The notes under the pieces were generated by a model, which searched no databases, was not told where the DNA came from, and was given only the letters and a program-made list of their open reading frames with translations. Of a DNA stretch of 64,000 nt, positions 30,979-40,711 are shown piece by piece; the first letter of the stretch is position 1; every line of letters begins with the position of its first letter. The stretch comes from Bradyrhizobium sp. CB1717 (GTDB lineage: Bacteria; Pseudomonadota; Alphaproteobacteria; Rhizobiales; Xanthobacteraceae), in assembly GCF_029714325.1 (NCBI RefSeq), contig NZ_CP121666.1, positions 2,976,001-3,040,000 of the forward strand, written 5' to 3'. Made by a program: the position numbers and the translations under genes.

Positions 30979-31989
30979 TTACGGCTGCACCGGCGTCCCC
31001 GCCGGCAGCGCAATGCCCTTCTCGCCGGCGACCTGCCGCAGCAGGTCCGGATTGTCCGAGATGATTCCGTCGACGCCGGTCTCGATCATCCGCGCCATGT
31101 CTTCACGCTTGTTGACCGTCCAGACCACGACGCGCAATCCGAGCGCATGGGCTTCAGTGACCAGCGCCGCGGTCACGTCGCCGAAATAGGGCGACCAGAT
31201 CGCGCCGCCCGCAGCCTTGATGGTTCGCGGCAACGAGCCGCCATGATCGGCCGGACTAAAGCCCGCGGTCCAGCTGGTGGCCTTGTCGAGCGCTACCGTC
31301 TGGCCGGAGCCGCGCTGCAGCGTCAGGTACACCGTTGGAATCGTCGGCACCTGCTGCTGGACGAGCTGCAGGGTCCGCCAGTCGAACGACTGGATCATGA
31401 CGCGGTCGGAGAATTTTTCGGCCTCAATCAGCCGAAGCAGCGTGGTGACGAAACCTTGCGGATCGAGGGATTCGTCCGGATGGTTCGGATCGATCTTGGT
31501 CTCGATATTGAAACGCACATTGGTGTTGCCCGACTTTCGCACCAGCGCGAACAATTGCTTCAGCGTGGGGATGCGAGTACCCGGCACGGCGCGCTGCTCG
31601 GGGAATTGCTTCGCGTAAGAACTGTCTGGCCGGATCTGGCCGACGTCGTACGTCCTGACGTCGTCGAGCCGTAGCTTGACAAAGGGCGTGCCGGGCGCGG
31701 CCACATAGACGCCGCTCGCATCCCGTGTGATCTCAGGGTTGAGTCCGCGTTCATGCGAGATGACGACCTCGCCGTCGGCGGTCACGCCGACGTCGAGCTC
31801 CAGCGTGTCGACGCCCATCGACAGCGCGTTGGCGAAGGCGGGCAGGGTGTTCTCCGGCAGCAGAGCCCGCCCGCCGCGGTGCGCCTCGAGATCAAAGGCC
31901 ATGCCTTGTCCTGCAATGCCTTGTCCTGCAGCGAGAACCGCGAGCACGGTCAGGATGGTCGTGGCACGTGACGGCATCGAGGTTCGCAT
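30979..31989 (-). CDS. periplasmic glycerophosphodiester phosphodiesterase
   Basis: Hydrolyses glycerophosphodiesters to glycerol-3-phosphate plus an alcohol. The 336-residue protein has a signal peptide (about 1-31, TILTVLAVLAAGQGIAGQGMA) and a TIM-barrel GDPD domain with the catalytic His-Arg in EAHRGGRALLPENT, the acidic pair in DTLELDVGVTADGEVVISHE, and FNIETKIDP. The enteric GlpQ has the same layout (signal, then HRG). It diverges from the M28 peptidase gene, with 119 bases between the starts. Confidence 0.92.
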   Translation of the reverse strand: MRTSMPSRATTILTVLAVLAAGQGIAGQGMAFDLEAHRGGRALLPENTLPAFANALSMGVDTLELDVGVTADGEVVISHERGLNPEITRDASGVYVAAPGTPFVKLRLDDVRTYDVGQIRPDSSYAKQFPEQRAVPGTRIPTLKQLFALVRKSGNTNVRFNIETKIDPNHPDESLDPQGFVTTLLRLIEAEKFSDRVMIQSFDWRTLQLVQQQVPTIPTVYLTLQRGSGQTVALDKATSWTAGFSPADHGGSLPRTIKAAGGAIWSPYFGDVTAALVTEAHALGLRVVVWTVNKREDMARMIETGVDGIISDNPDLLRQVAGEKGIALPAGTPVQP

Positions 31990-32108
31990 CTTTCGTGAAA
32001 ACTGGAGCTTATGAAATCTTTGCGCGTTTCGTCCAGTCTCGCGGTTGACGGCGGCCGTGGAAGGCGGAAACTGCGCTTCAAGAAAAAACGGTTCAGGGAG
32101 CCACTCAC

Positions 32109-33371
32109 ATGCGGCTTGTCTTCATCGCAACAATGGGGGTTCTCATGGTCGGGCAGGCGGCAGCCAGGGATGTGCTTTCGGGTGCGAGCCTTTATGAAGA
32201 CGTGTCGCGCTACGCCTCGTTCGGCCTGCACCGCTTCGGCTCGCCCGGCGATCGCGCGACCGCCGACTGGATCGCCGGCGAGATGAAGCAGGCGGGTTTC
32301 GATGTTAGCTTCCAGCCCGTCGTGCTTGGCCGGCAATATGTCGTCGAGCAAGCCAGCACTGAGGCCGCCGGCGCCACTGTCGAGGCGACGCCATTCTGGT
32401 GGCCGCCGGAGGATCGGGCGAGCTTCCACCTGTCCGCGCCGCTCGCACGCGACGGCGATGTCGCGGGCCAGATCCTGTTGCTCGATCTGCCGTTCGATCG
32501 CGGCGCCTATCTGGGGCCGACCCATCGTGCCGCGATCAGTGAAGCGGCGGCGAGGAAGCCGGCGGCGATCCTTTTGATGATCGGCAATCCCGCCGACGAC
32601 CGCTTCGCCTACAACGTCACGCAGGAGGACGCGCCCTGGCCGGTGCCGGTGATCGTGGTCGGCGCGACGTCGCGCGCGGCGTTCGAGCGCGCGCTCGCCG
32701 CGGGCACGCCCGTCACCCTCGACGTCAAGGGCCATTACGAGCGCGATGTCGCCGGCCGGAACGTGATCGCAGAGATCGGGGCCGGCCGGGGCCCGACCAT
32801 CGTCGTCTCGACGCCGATGACCGGCTGGTACTCCTGCGTCTGTGAGCGCGGCCCCGGCATCGCCAACTTCCTGGCGCTGGCGCGCACCGTCGCCGCCGAG
32901 ACATCGCCGGCGCGTTTCGTCTTCATCGCCACCGCCGGCCACGAAATCGGCCATGGCGGCATGGAGCTGTTCCTGAAGCACGGCGCGCCGGCGCCGAAGG
33001 ACACGCTGGCGTGGATCCATTTCGGCTCGTCGAACGCGTGCTACGCCTTTGCGGAGGGCGCCCGCACCGATCGGCCCGAGGAGGAGCGCTATCTCGTGCT
33101 CAGCAAGTCCGCAGTCGCTCTGACCGATGAGGCCTTCGTCAAGGTCGCGGCAAAGCGTCTGGTGACGGAAAAGCAGGCGGTCGGTGAGCTGCGCGACGTG
33201 CACGCGGCGGGCTACGCCAATTTCCTCGGCATGGCCGGCCGCCATCGCAGCTTCCACACGCCGTCGGATGATCTCACGGCGACCGGGCCCGAGATCCTCG
33301 AGCCGGTCGCGCGCGCCTTCGTCGATGCTGCGCGAAAGATCGTCGAACGCGGCGACGCCGCGTTCAGATAG
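32109..33371 (+). CDS. secreted M28-type peptidase-like protein
   Basis: A 420-residue exported protein: a short signal peptide (1-19, MRLVFIATMGVLMVGQAAA), a PA-like insertion (about 60-210) and a C-terminal M28-like core. The segment ETSPARFVFIATAGHEIGHGGMELFLKH resembles the M28 metal/catalytic region (usually TGHEEGLxGS), with a later His in GRHRSFHTPSDD. The usual HxDS-type first ligand is not evident (the site reads STPMTGWYSC), so zinc-dependent catalysis is uncertain. The stop is two bases from the end of the convergent L,D-transpeptidase gene. Confidence 0.75.
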   Translation: MRLVFIATMGVLMVGQAAARDVLSGASLYEDVSRYASFGLHRFGSPGDRATADWIAGEMKQAGFDVSFQPVVLGRQYVVEQASTEAAGATVEATPFWWPPEDRASFHLSAPLARDGDVAGQILLLDLPFDRGAYLGPTHRAAISEAAARKPAAILLMIGNPADDRFAYNVTQEDAPWPVPVIVVGATSRAAFERALAAGTPVTLDVKGHYERDVAGRNVIAEIGAGRGPTIVVSTPMTGWYSCVCERGPGIANFLALARTVAAETSPARFVFIATAGHEIGHGGMELFLKHGAPAPKDTLAWIHFGSSNACYAFAEGARTDRPEEERYLVLSKSAVALTDEAFVKVAAKRLVTEKQAVGELRDVHAAGYANFLGMAGRHRSFHTPSDDLTATGPEILEPVARAFVDAARKIVERGDAAFR

Positions 33372-33373
33372 CG

Positions 33374-34159
33374 TCAGTTCTGGTAGTAGTAATTGCGCGG
33401 CTGATAATACTGGCGAGGCTGCTGCTGCTGATAATAGTAGCCCTGCTGGCCATAGCCCTGGTCGTAGGTCGGCTGCGGCAGTTGCTGATAGGCCTGCGTG
33501 CCATAGGGGCGCGTGATCGGGCGCGGCGCCGGATAACGCGCGCCGGTGTCGCTGCCATCGGCCGGATAGATGTAGTTGTCGTCCTGCGGCATGTAGCGGC
33601 GCGCGGGTTGCTGCGGCGGCGTCAGGTTCACGGGATCACCCGTGGTCGCGTACTGCTCTTCAGCAGGCTGCTGCGGAGCGCGGGCCAACGCGGTGTTGGT
33701 ACGGCCGCGCGGATTGCGGGCGAGCGCCACCTGCGCCGAGCCGGTCAGCGTCACCGTGGTGTTGAGCACGCCCTGCTGCTGCACCAGCGCATAGAGGGTC
33801 GTCGCGTTCTGCCGCGACAGCCGCACGCAGCCATGCGAAGCGGGCGAGCTGAGGCGGCCGACCGAGTCCGTGCCGTGAATGGCGTGCCCGACCTTGGTGA
33901 AGAAGATCGCGTGCGGCATCGGCGCGTCGTCGAATTCCTTGGAGTAGTGATCCTCTTCCATGCGGAAGGCGCGGAAGGCGCCGCTCGGCGTCTCGCGCGA
34001 GGGGATGCCTGTCGACACCGGCCAGCGATAGCGCGCGACGCCGTCGACCGCGACGGTCATCTGCTGATTGTCCTTGTCGACGGTGATCTCGACCTTGGCC
34101 CGCGCGGTGCCCGCGCTCAAAAGCATCAGGGAGGTGAAAGCGATAAAAAACGAACGCAT
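33374..34159 (-). CDS. L,D-transpeptidase (YkuD domain) with Tyr/Gln-rich tail
   Basis: Periplasmic enzyme that forms L,D cross-links in peptidoglycan or attaches proteins to it. The start at 34159 gives a clean signal peptide (MRSFFIAFTSLMLLSAGTARA). The YkuD domain spans about 22-150 with the His motif HAIHGTD (92-98) and the catalytic Cys111 in SHGCVRLS (108-115). The last ~75 residues are a low-complexity tail rich in Tyr, Gln and Pro, ending YYQPRNYYYQN. A 27-base longer reading to 34186 would put residues before the signal and is rejected. Confidence 0.93.
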   Translation of the reverse strand: MRSFFIAFTSLMLLSAGTARAKVEITVDKDNQQMTVAVDGVARYRWPVSTGIPSRETPSGAFRAFRMEEDHYSKEFDDAPMPHAIFFTKVGHAIHGTDSVGRLSSPASHGCVRLSRQNATTLYALVQQQGVLNTTVTLTGSAQVALARNPRGRTNTALARAPQQPAEEQYATTGDPVNLTPPQQPARRYMPQDDNYIYPADGSDTGARYPAPRPITRPYGTQAYQQLPQPTYDQGYGQQGYYYQQQQPRQYYQPRNYYYQN

Positions 34160-34526
34160 CTGACTTCTGGCCTCCGGCCTGTTCACGCTAGAGCATGATC
34201 CGGAAAAGTGTGTAGCGGTTTTCCGAAAGGATCATGCTCAAACAATAACACCGCGGCTCTCCGTCCCCCGGCATGCAATATGCCTGCAATCCGGCTTCCG
34301 TTCCAGCGGCCCGCCCGCCCATCGTTAACGTGATGTCTGATGTAAGCAAGGCCGCTTTGTGCCGCGCGGCCAGCGGCGATGCTGACATTTTCGCGAGTGG
34401 ACATGCGTTCACATCGCCGACAATTCGTCACAAAGGCGCAACCATTTGGCCGCGCGGTGCGTTGATGATGGCCTGCCGCTTGGCGGCTTTCGCTGCCATT
34501 TACTCTGTACTTCCCTGGGACTGAAG
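34160..34526. other. divergent intergenic region, L,D-transpeptidase / small secreted protein
   Basis: This 367-base gap carries a palindromic repeat at 34191-34239. Otherwise it holds only the presumed promoters of the two divergent genes. Short open frames in it lack ribosome sites and family features. Confidence 0.5.
34191..34239. repeat. short palindromic repeat, GAGCATGATCCGGAAAAGTG family
   Basis: GAGCATGATC (34191-34200) pairs exactly with GATCATGCTC (34230-34239), and CGGAAAA/TTTTCCG pair inside. I recall this element as widespread in Bradyrhizobium genomes. It lies upstream of the L,D-transpeptidase gene. Confidence 0.9.
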
Positions 34527-34853
34527 ATGAACAAAGCCCGTGTTGTCGCCGCCGCCCTGCCGGCCGGCTTGCCTGTCCGCCTGCTGTTCGCGATCGCCGC
34601 CATCCTGCTTGCACTGCTCTCGTTGCCTCAAGCTGGTCATGCTCAAGGCATCGTGCGCGGCGCCCAGGAAGGGTCCTATGAAGGCAACCGGATCGCCGGT
34701 CCCGTAGGAGGCGTGGTTGGTGGCGCGGTCGGCGCCGGTGTCGGCGGGGCCGTGGGTGCGGTGGAGGGTGTGTTCGGCATTCCTCACCGCCACTATCGCC
34801 ACCGTTGTCACGGGTACTATGACGGGTATCACCGCTTCCATTGCTATCGGTGA
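34527..34853 (+). CDS. small secreted Gly-rich, His/Tyr-tailed protein
   Basis: A 108-residue protein with a signal peptide ending about residue 41 (LLALLSLPQAGHAQ), a short glycine-rich segment (VGGVVGGAVGAGVGGAVGAVEG, like glycine-zipper proteins) and a C-terminal tail of His, Tyr and Arg (HRHYRHRCHGYYDGYHRFHCYR). The start at 34527 was chosen over 34446 because it directly precedes the basic/hydrophobic signal. Function is not recognised; a periplasmic or outer-membrane location is likely. Confidence 0.72.
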   Translation: MNKARVVAAALPAGLPVRLLFAIAAILLALLSLPQAGHAQGIVRGAQEGSYEGNRIAGPVGGVVGGAVGAGVGGAVGAVEGVFGIPHRHYRHRCHGYYDGYHRFHCYR

Positions 34854-34860
34854 AGACTTC

Positions 34861-34951
34861 CGTAGCCCGGATGGAGCGAAGCGCAATCCGCGGCCGCTCG
34901 AGCCTGATGTGACGCCGGTCCCGGATTACGCTGACGCTCCATCCGGGCTAG
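34861..34951. repeat. palindromic repeat, CGTAGCCCGGATGGAGCG type
   Basis: The left end TAGCCCGGATGGAGCG pairs with CGCTCCATCCGGGCTA at the right end; inner GCAATCCG/CGGATTACG pair roughly. It sits between the convergent small secreted protein and ABC permease genes. Confidence 0.88.
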
Positions 34952-34960
34952 GGGAGCCCA

Positions 34961-35718
34961 TCAATTCTTCAGCCGATATCCGGTGCGGAAAATCCACCAG
35001 ATCACCGCGAGGCAGATCACCAGGAACGCCAGCGTCATGCCGATGCTGACGGATACGCTGACGTCGGCGATCTCGTAGAAGCTCCAGCGGAAGCCCGAGA
35101 TCAGATAGACGACCGGGTTGAGCAGCGCGACCGTGCGCCAGCCCGCCGGCAGCATGTCGATGGAGTAGAAGCTGCCGCCGAGGAAGGTCAGCGGCGTCAC
35201 CACCAGCATCGGGATCATCTGCAGCTTCTCGAAGCCGTCGGCCCAGATGCCGATGATGAAGCCGAACAGGCTGAACGTCACAGCGGTGAGCACCAGGAAG
35301 GCCAGCATCCAGATGGGATGGTGGATATGCAGCGGCACGAACAGGCCGGCCGTCGCCAGGATGATAAGGCCCAAAATGATCGACTTGGTCGCGGCGGCGC
35401 CGACATAGCCGAGCACGATCTCGAAATAGGAAATCGGCGCCGACAGGATTTCGTAGATCGTGCCGGTGAATTTCGGGAAGTAGATGCCGAAGGACGCGTT
35501 GGCGATGCTCTGCGTCAGCACCGAGAGCATGATCAGGCCCGGCACGATGAAGGTGCCGTAGCTGACGCCCTCGACCTGGCTGATGCGCGAGCCGATCGCG
35601 GCACCGAACACCACGAAATAGAGCGAGGTCGAAACCACCGGCGAGACGATGCTTTGCAGCAGCGTACGCCAGGTGCGTGCCATTTCGAACAGGTAGATGG
35701 CGCGGATGGCGCGGTGAT

Positions 35719-35722
<4 letters not shown>
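34961..35722 (-). CDS. ABC-2 type transporter permease
   Basis: Inner-membrane subunit of a two-gene ABC exporter; 253 residues with six hydrophobic segments and the ABC-2 end pattern ([41 protein letters not shown]). It resembles YadH and other permeases of unknown substrate. Its ATG overlaps the stop of the ATPase gene by four bases, so the two subunits are translationally coupled. No membrane-fusion or outer-membrane partner lies alongside. Confidence 0.92.
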
Positions 35723-36642
<920 letters not shown>

Positions 36643-36933
36643 GGATGGCCGCAAGGCTTGGGGGCAAAGGCTGGGGAGGGAGGCTGGAACCTGCCGGGAA
36701 GGGCGGGTCAGCGGAGCCCTGAGATAGGAATACCCTTGCCCGGTCGCAATCGGCCGGAGAAAAATGGTCTCAAAACCGGCTCTTCCGGGGCGGGTTCCGG
36801 GTAAGTGTTGCGAAACCGCCACGGACTGCGGCTAAGATTGTCGGCTCACGCGGCTCTTTGTTGCGTCTGCGAGCAGGCCGTGGCTACGATTCCGGCCAAT
36901 CGCGAAGCGTATTGTCCCCAGGGAAACATTGAG

Positions 36934-37653
36934 ATGAGACCGAACGGCCGTCACACCGCCGGCGCCAGCCAGTTGCCCGCCCTCCGCGTGTGGGCGATCT
37001 GTCTGCTTCTGCTGTCAGCTGTTGCCATCAGCCCGTCCACCGCCAGGGCGGCGCCGACCCAGGCTGCGGCCCAGACCACGCATGTCTACCTGCTGCGTGG
37101 CGTGCTCAACATCTTCTCGCTCGGGCTCGACACGATCGGTGCCCGGCTCCAGGCGCAGGGCGTCCCGGTGACCGTCGCCAACTTCGTGTCCTGGTCCTCG
37201 CTCGCCGATGAAGCCGCGACCGCTTACAAGGCCGGCCGCATCAAGACCATCATCCTGGTCGGCCATTCCTCCGGCGCGACCGCGCTGCCTGACATGATCG
37301 CCAAGCTCAACCAGCTCGGCGTTCCCGTGAAGCTCGCGATCGGCCTCGATTCCGTGTTCAAGACCAAGCTCTCGACCGGCGCCGAGCGCTACATCAACAT
37401 CTATATCGGCGATGGTCCCGGCGAGCCGGTGCGGGCCGCAGCGGGTCTGCGCGGCAAGCTCGACAATGTCGATGTGCGCGGCACCGGCGTCGGCCATATC
37501 TCGATCGACAAGAACGAGGCGATCCAGCGCCGCGTCATCGCCGAGATCGACGCCGCGATCATGCGCTCGCGCGCTCCGGCAGCTCCCGTCGCCGAACCCG
37601 GCGCGCCGCGGTCCGCGCGCGCTGCAGCGGCAGCGGCTCCAGCGAGGAACTGA
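36934..37653 (+). CDS. exported alpha/beta-hydrolase-like protein (paralogue of the gene at 42463)
   Basis: A 239-residue protein with a signal peptide (about 1-39, AICLLLLSAVAISPSTARA). The body has an alpha/beta-hydrolase pattern: nucleophile loop GHSSGA (110-115, Ser112), an acidic candidate D139 in GLDSV and a candidate His188 in GVGHISIDK. The segments YLLRGVLNIFSLGLDTIGARL, ERYINIYIGDGPG and GLRGKLDNVDV recur in the protein at 42463-43401, so the two are paralogues. The start at 36934 was preferred to 36805 because it immediately precedes the signal sequence. Substrate is unknown. Confidence 0.72.
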   Translation: MRPNGRHTAGASQLPALRVWAICLLLLSAVAISPSTARAAPTQAAAQTTHVYLLRGVLNIFSLGLDTIGARLQAQGVPVTVANFVSWSSLADEAATAYKAGRIKTIILVGHSSGATALPDMIAKLNQLGVPVKLAIGLDSVFKTKLSTGAERYINIYIGDGPGEPVRAAAGLRGKLDNVDVRGTGVGHISIDKNEAIQRRVIAEIDAAIMRSRAPAAPVAEPGAPRSARAAAAAAPARN

Positions 37654-37687
37654 GCACGTCGCGCATGGCCGGATCGTGTGATGCAGT

Positions 37688-38866
37688 CTAGGCGGCCGTC
37701 ACACGCACCGGCATGCTCTCGAGCCCGCGCAGCGAATTGTTGAGCCTGCGTTTCGGTTCAGTCGTGAGCTCGATCGTCTTCACGCGCCTTGCAAGCTCGC
37801 CGAAGATCAATTCGCCTTCCAGACGCGCGATCATCTGGCCGACGCAGGCGTGGATGCCGGCGCCGAAGCCGACATGCCCGGTCGCAACCCGCTCGACATC
37901 GAAGCGATCGGGCCCATCCCACCGCGCGGGATCGCGGTTGGCGGAGGCCATGAACAGCAGCACCTTGCGGTGGGCGGGGATCACGCCGCCTGCGATCTCA
38001 ACGTCGCGCGAGGCGGTGCGAAAGAACGTCTGCACCGGTGAATCGTAGCGCAGGCCCTCCTCGAACGCGTTGCGCGCCAGCTCCGGCTTGTGGTGGAGCT
38101 TGTGGTATTCGTCCGGATGCGTGGCGAGCGCGAGCAGGGTGTTGCCGATGCCGTTGACGGTGGTGTCGATGCCTGCAGTGAGGAACGGCCGCACCAGATG
38201 CGTCGCCTCGTGCTCGGTGATCTCGCCCTCGTCGGCCGCCTGGTAGATCATCATGCCGAGACTGTCGGGCCGCAGCGCATCTCGCGCACAGCATTCCATG
38301 ATCCAGCTCTGCGCCGCGAGACCTTCCTTCCGTGAAGCCGCGAGTATCTCGTTCTCCGGGCCGAAGCTGTTGAACACGAACGTGCTCCAGGCCAGGAGCT
38401 TCTCGCGGCCGTCGGGCCGGATGCCGATCGCATCCGGGAACACCTTCATCGGATAGGCTTCCGCAAGATCGGTCACGGCATCGAACGTGCCTTTGTCGAT
38501 CAGCTCCGTGACCTTCTTCTCGGCCTCCTGCGCAAAGGTCTCGCGCAGCTTCCTTGCGACGCCGGGAGACAGCGTACGGCCGAGCACCCGGCGGCCCTTG
38601 TCATGGTCGGGCGGATCGATCTGGAGCGTCAGCGGCTTCGGCAGCGCCGGGTTCATGCCGTGGAGCCCGACGCCTTCACCGCTGATGAAGGTCTTCCAGT
38701 CCTTCAGCGCCGTCTCGACCTCGGCATAGCCGGCCATGGCCCATACGCCGTAACGCTCCAATTCGAACACCGGCCCAAGCGCGCGCAGCGCCTGATAGGC
38801 AGGATAGGGGTCCATCAGGAAGTCGGGCGCAAACGGGTCGACCGGACTGGGGGCAATGCCGCTCAT
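37688..38866 (-). CDS. cytochrome P450, CYP199-like
   Basis: Heme monooxygenase, 392 residues. Landmarks are the I-helix AGIDTT (231-236), the ExxR pair E270-R273 and the heme loop FGAGIHACVG (334-343, proximal Cys341). Segments such as AEAYPMKVFPDAIGI, SPVQTFFRTASRDVE and NNSLRGLESMPV closely match, from memory, CYP199A2 of Rhodopseudomonas palustris, which O-demethylates 4-methoxybenzoate and similar para-substituted benzoates. It lies 14 bases downstream of a periplasmic binding protein gene in the same direction, probably one transcript. No ferredoxin or reductase gene is adjacent. Confidence 0.9.
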   Translation of the reverse strand: MSGIAPSPVDPFAPDFLMDPYPAYQALRALGPVFELERYGVWAMAGYAEVETALKDWKTFISGEGVGLHGMNPALPKPLTLQIDPPDHDKGRRVLGRTLSPGVARKLRETFAQEAEKKVTELIDKGTFDAVTDLAEAYPMKVFPDAIGIRPDGREKLLAWSTFVFNSFGPENEILAASRKEGLAAQSWIMECCARDALRPDSLGMMIYQAADEGEITEHEATHLVRPFLTAGIDTTVNGIGNTLLALATHPDEYHKLHHKPELARNAFEEGLRYDSPVQTFFRTASRDVEIAGGVIPAHRKVLLFMASANRDPARWDGPDRFDVERVATGHVGFGAGIHACVGQMIARLEGELIFGELARRVKTIELTTEPKRRLNNSLRGLESMPVRVTAA

Positions 38867-38880
38867 GGTCCGCTCCGCTG

Positions 38881-40089
38881 CTATTGCTTGCTAAGTGGGC
38901 ACTGGCCTTCGCTCTCGGCGCGGAATGCGTCCTCGCCCTTGATGGTGGCGACGACCTTCAGCAGATCCCAGGCCGACGTCGATTCCTCCGGCGACTTGAC
39001 CTGGAGCAGGTAGAGCGGGTGGATCTTGCGTCCGTCCTTGCGGATATAGCCCTTGCCGAACAACGGATCGTCGGTCGGCATCTCCTTCATCGCGGCGACG
39101 ACGGCCTTGCCGTCCCTGGCGCTGCCGACCTTGTCGACCGCCTTGAGGTAGTGGATGACCGAGGCATAGACGCCGGCCTGCATGTCGTTCGGATAGGCCT
39201 TCGACGGAATGCGCTCGGTGAAGCGCTTTGCGAACGCCCGCGTGCCGTCGTTGAGGTCCCAGTAGAACGGGTTCATGATCTGCGCGCCTTGCGCAAACTT
39301 CAGGCCGAGTGCGGGAAGGCCGTTCATGCCCAGGATCAGTCCGACCAGCTTGTGGTCCCTGGTCAGCCCGAACTCGGCGGCCTGCTTCATCGAGGTGATG
39401 GTGTCGTCACCGGCATTGGCGAAGCCGACGACGTTCGCGCCCGATGCCTGGGCCTGGAGCAGGAAGGAGGCGTAGTCGGCCGTTCCCAGCGGATGCCGCA
39501 CGCTGCCGAGCACCTCGCCGCCGGATGCTTTCACGGCCTCCGCGGCCTGTTTCTCCAGATCATGACCGAAAGCGTAGTCGGCGGTGATGAAGAACCACTT
39601 CTTGCCGCCCTGCTGCACGATCGCCTTGCCGAGGCCGCGGCCATAGGCATAGGTGTCGTAGGTCCAGTGCACGGTGTTCGGCGTGCACTTCTCGCCGGTC
39701 AGTAGCACCGTGCCGGCGCCCGATCCGACGAACACCTTGTTCTTCTCGGCGCTCATGCCGGCCACCGCGAGCGCGATCGACGAGTTCGGGATGTCGAAGA
39801 TCGCATCGACGCTCTCGTTCTCGTACCAGCGCCGGGCGATGCCGATCCCGATGTCGGTCTTGTTCTGATGATCGGCCGCGACGACCTCGACCGGCTTGCC
39901 GGCGGCCTTCCCGCCGTAATCCTCGACCGCCATCTTGGCGGCGACGACCGAGCCGATGCCCTGATAGCTCGCGAACGGCCCTGACTGGTCGTTGAGGATG
40001 CCGATCTTCACCATGTCCTGCGCGAACGCCGGTGCCGTGGTCAGCATTGCTGCCAACATGCACAATTTATGCAGGAATTTGCTGTTCAT
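38881..40089 (-). CDS. periplasmic substrate-binding protein, branched-chain amino acid/aromatic ABC type
   Basis: Binding protein of the Peripla_BP_6 family, 402 residues, with signal peptide MLAAMLTTAPAFA before about residue 24. It begins QDMVKIGILNDQSGPFASYQGIG, a typical start for these proteins, many of which bind aromatic acids in rhizobia. No permease or ATPase gene lies nearby, so it is a solitary binding protein here. The close coupling to the CYP199-like gene suggests that it delivers the P450 substrate. A MarR gene diverges from it. Confidence 0.9.
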   Translation of the reverse strand: MNSKFLHKLCMLAAMLTTAPAFAQDMVKIGILNDQSGPFASYQGIGSVVAAKMAVEDYGGKAAGKPVEVVAADHQNKTDIGIGIARRWYENESVDAIFDIPNSSIALAVAGMSAEKNKVFVGSGAGTVLLTGEKCTPNTVHWTYDTYAYGRGLGKAIVQQGGKKWFFITADYAFGHDLEKQAAEAVKASGGEVLGSVRHPLGTADYASFLLQAQASGANVVGFANAGDDTITSMKQAAEFGLTRDHKLVGLILGMNGLPALGLKFAQGAQIMNPFYWDLNDGTRAFAKRFTERIPSKAYPNDMQAGVYASVIHYLKAVDKVGSARDGKAVVAAMKEMPTDDPLFGKGYIRKDGRKIHPLYLLQVKSPEESTSAWDLLKVVATIKGEDAFRAESEGQCPLSKQ

Positions 40090-40126
40090 TGTGTCCCTCC
40101 CATAGGCGGTCTTGGTGCCGCTGAAT

Positions 40127-40149
40127 AATAGTTATATTTTATAGCTATT
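40127..40149. promoter_or_regulatory. candidate MarR operator
   Basis: The imperfect palindrome AATAGTTAT-ATTTT-ATAGCTATT (9-5-9, one mismatch) lies between the divergent binding-protein and MarR starts in an AT-rich stretch. Symmetry and position fit a site for the adjacent MarR protein. Binding is inferred. Confidence 0.55.
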
Positions 40150-40189
40150 TTTGAGAGTGTCAATTCGGCCCGCCCTTGGATTGCAAATC

Positions 40190-40669
40190 ATGAGCTCGAA
40201 GTCCCCGAAATCCGGAGCCAAATCTGCTGAGCAACAGGAGAAAACGCTGGATCTGAGTGCGCTTCGGCGGACGCCCGGTTTCATGCTGCGCCTCGCGCAG
40301 CTGAAGTTCTTCGAGGGCTTCTATGAGGAATTCGCCGCACTGGGCCTGACGCCGGCAACCTATGCGATCTTCGCCGTCATCCGCGACAATCCCGGCGTGC
40401 CGCCGAGCAACCTCGCCAGCCTGCTTCGGCTGCGGCTGCCGAACCTGATCAAGATCTTGAACGAGCTCGAATCCTCCGGCTTCATCAAGCGCAACCGCTC
40501 CAAGGCGGACCGTCGGGCGGTCGAGCTCATGCTGACGCCAAAGGGGGCAAAGCTCATTGCCGAGGGGGCAAGGCTGACGGAACCCTATAACCGCAAGATG
40601 CTGGCTCCGCTGAGCGAGGCAGAGCAGCGCACACTGCTCGATCTCTTGAACCGCATGCTGCCGCTTTAG
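40190..40669 (+). CDS. MarR family transcriptional regulator
   Basis: A 159-residue winged-helix regulator (start ATG at 40190, MSSKSPKSG). The core has the MarR layout: helix LTPATYAIFAVIRDNPG, recognition region PPSNLASLLRLRLPNLIKILNELESSGFIKRNRSKADRRAVELMLTPKG with the typical wing motif (DRR followed by LTPKG), and a C-terminal dimer helix (SEAEQRTLLDLLNRML). It diverges from the binding-protein/P450 genes and probably responds to an aromatic ligand. Confidence 0.92.
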   Translation: MSSKSPKSGAKSAEQQEKTLDLSALRRTPGFMLRLAQLKFFEGFYEEFAALGLTPATYAIFAVIRDNPGVPPSNLASLLRLRLPNLIKILNELESSGFIKRNRSKADRRAVELMLTPKGAKLIAEGARLTEPYNRKMLAPLSEAEQRTLLDLLNRMLPL

Positions 40670-40711
40670 GCCGGCGCGCGATGTGGCGATCGACGATCGC
40701 CACAGCTCGCG

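Noticed and set aside
28626..31013. A 795-codon minus-strand frame opposite the spermidine-synthase-like gene
   Set aside because: Composition is Arg/Gln/His/Asp-rich without domains; the plus-strand gene is fully supported.
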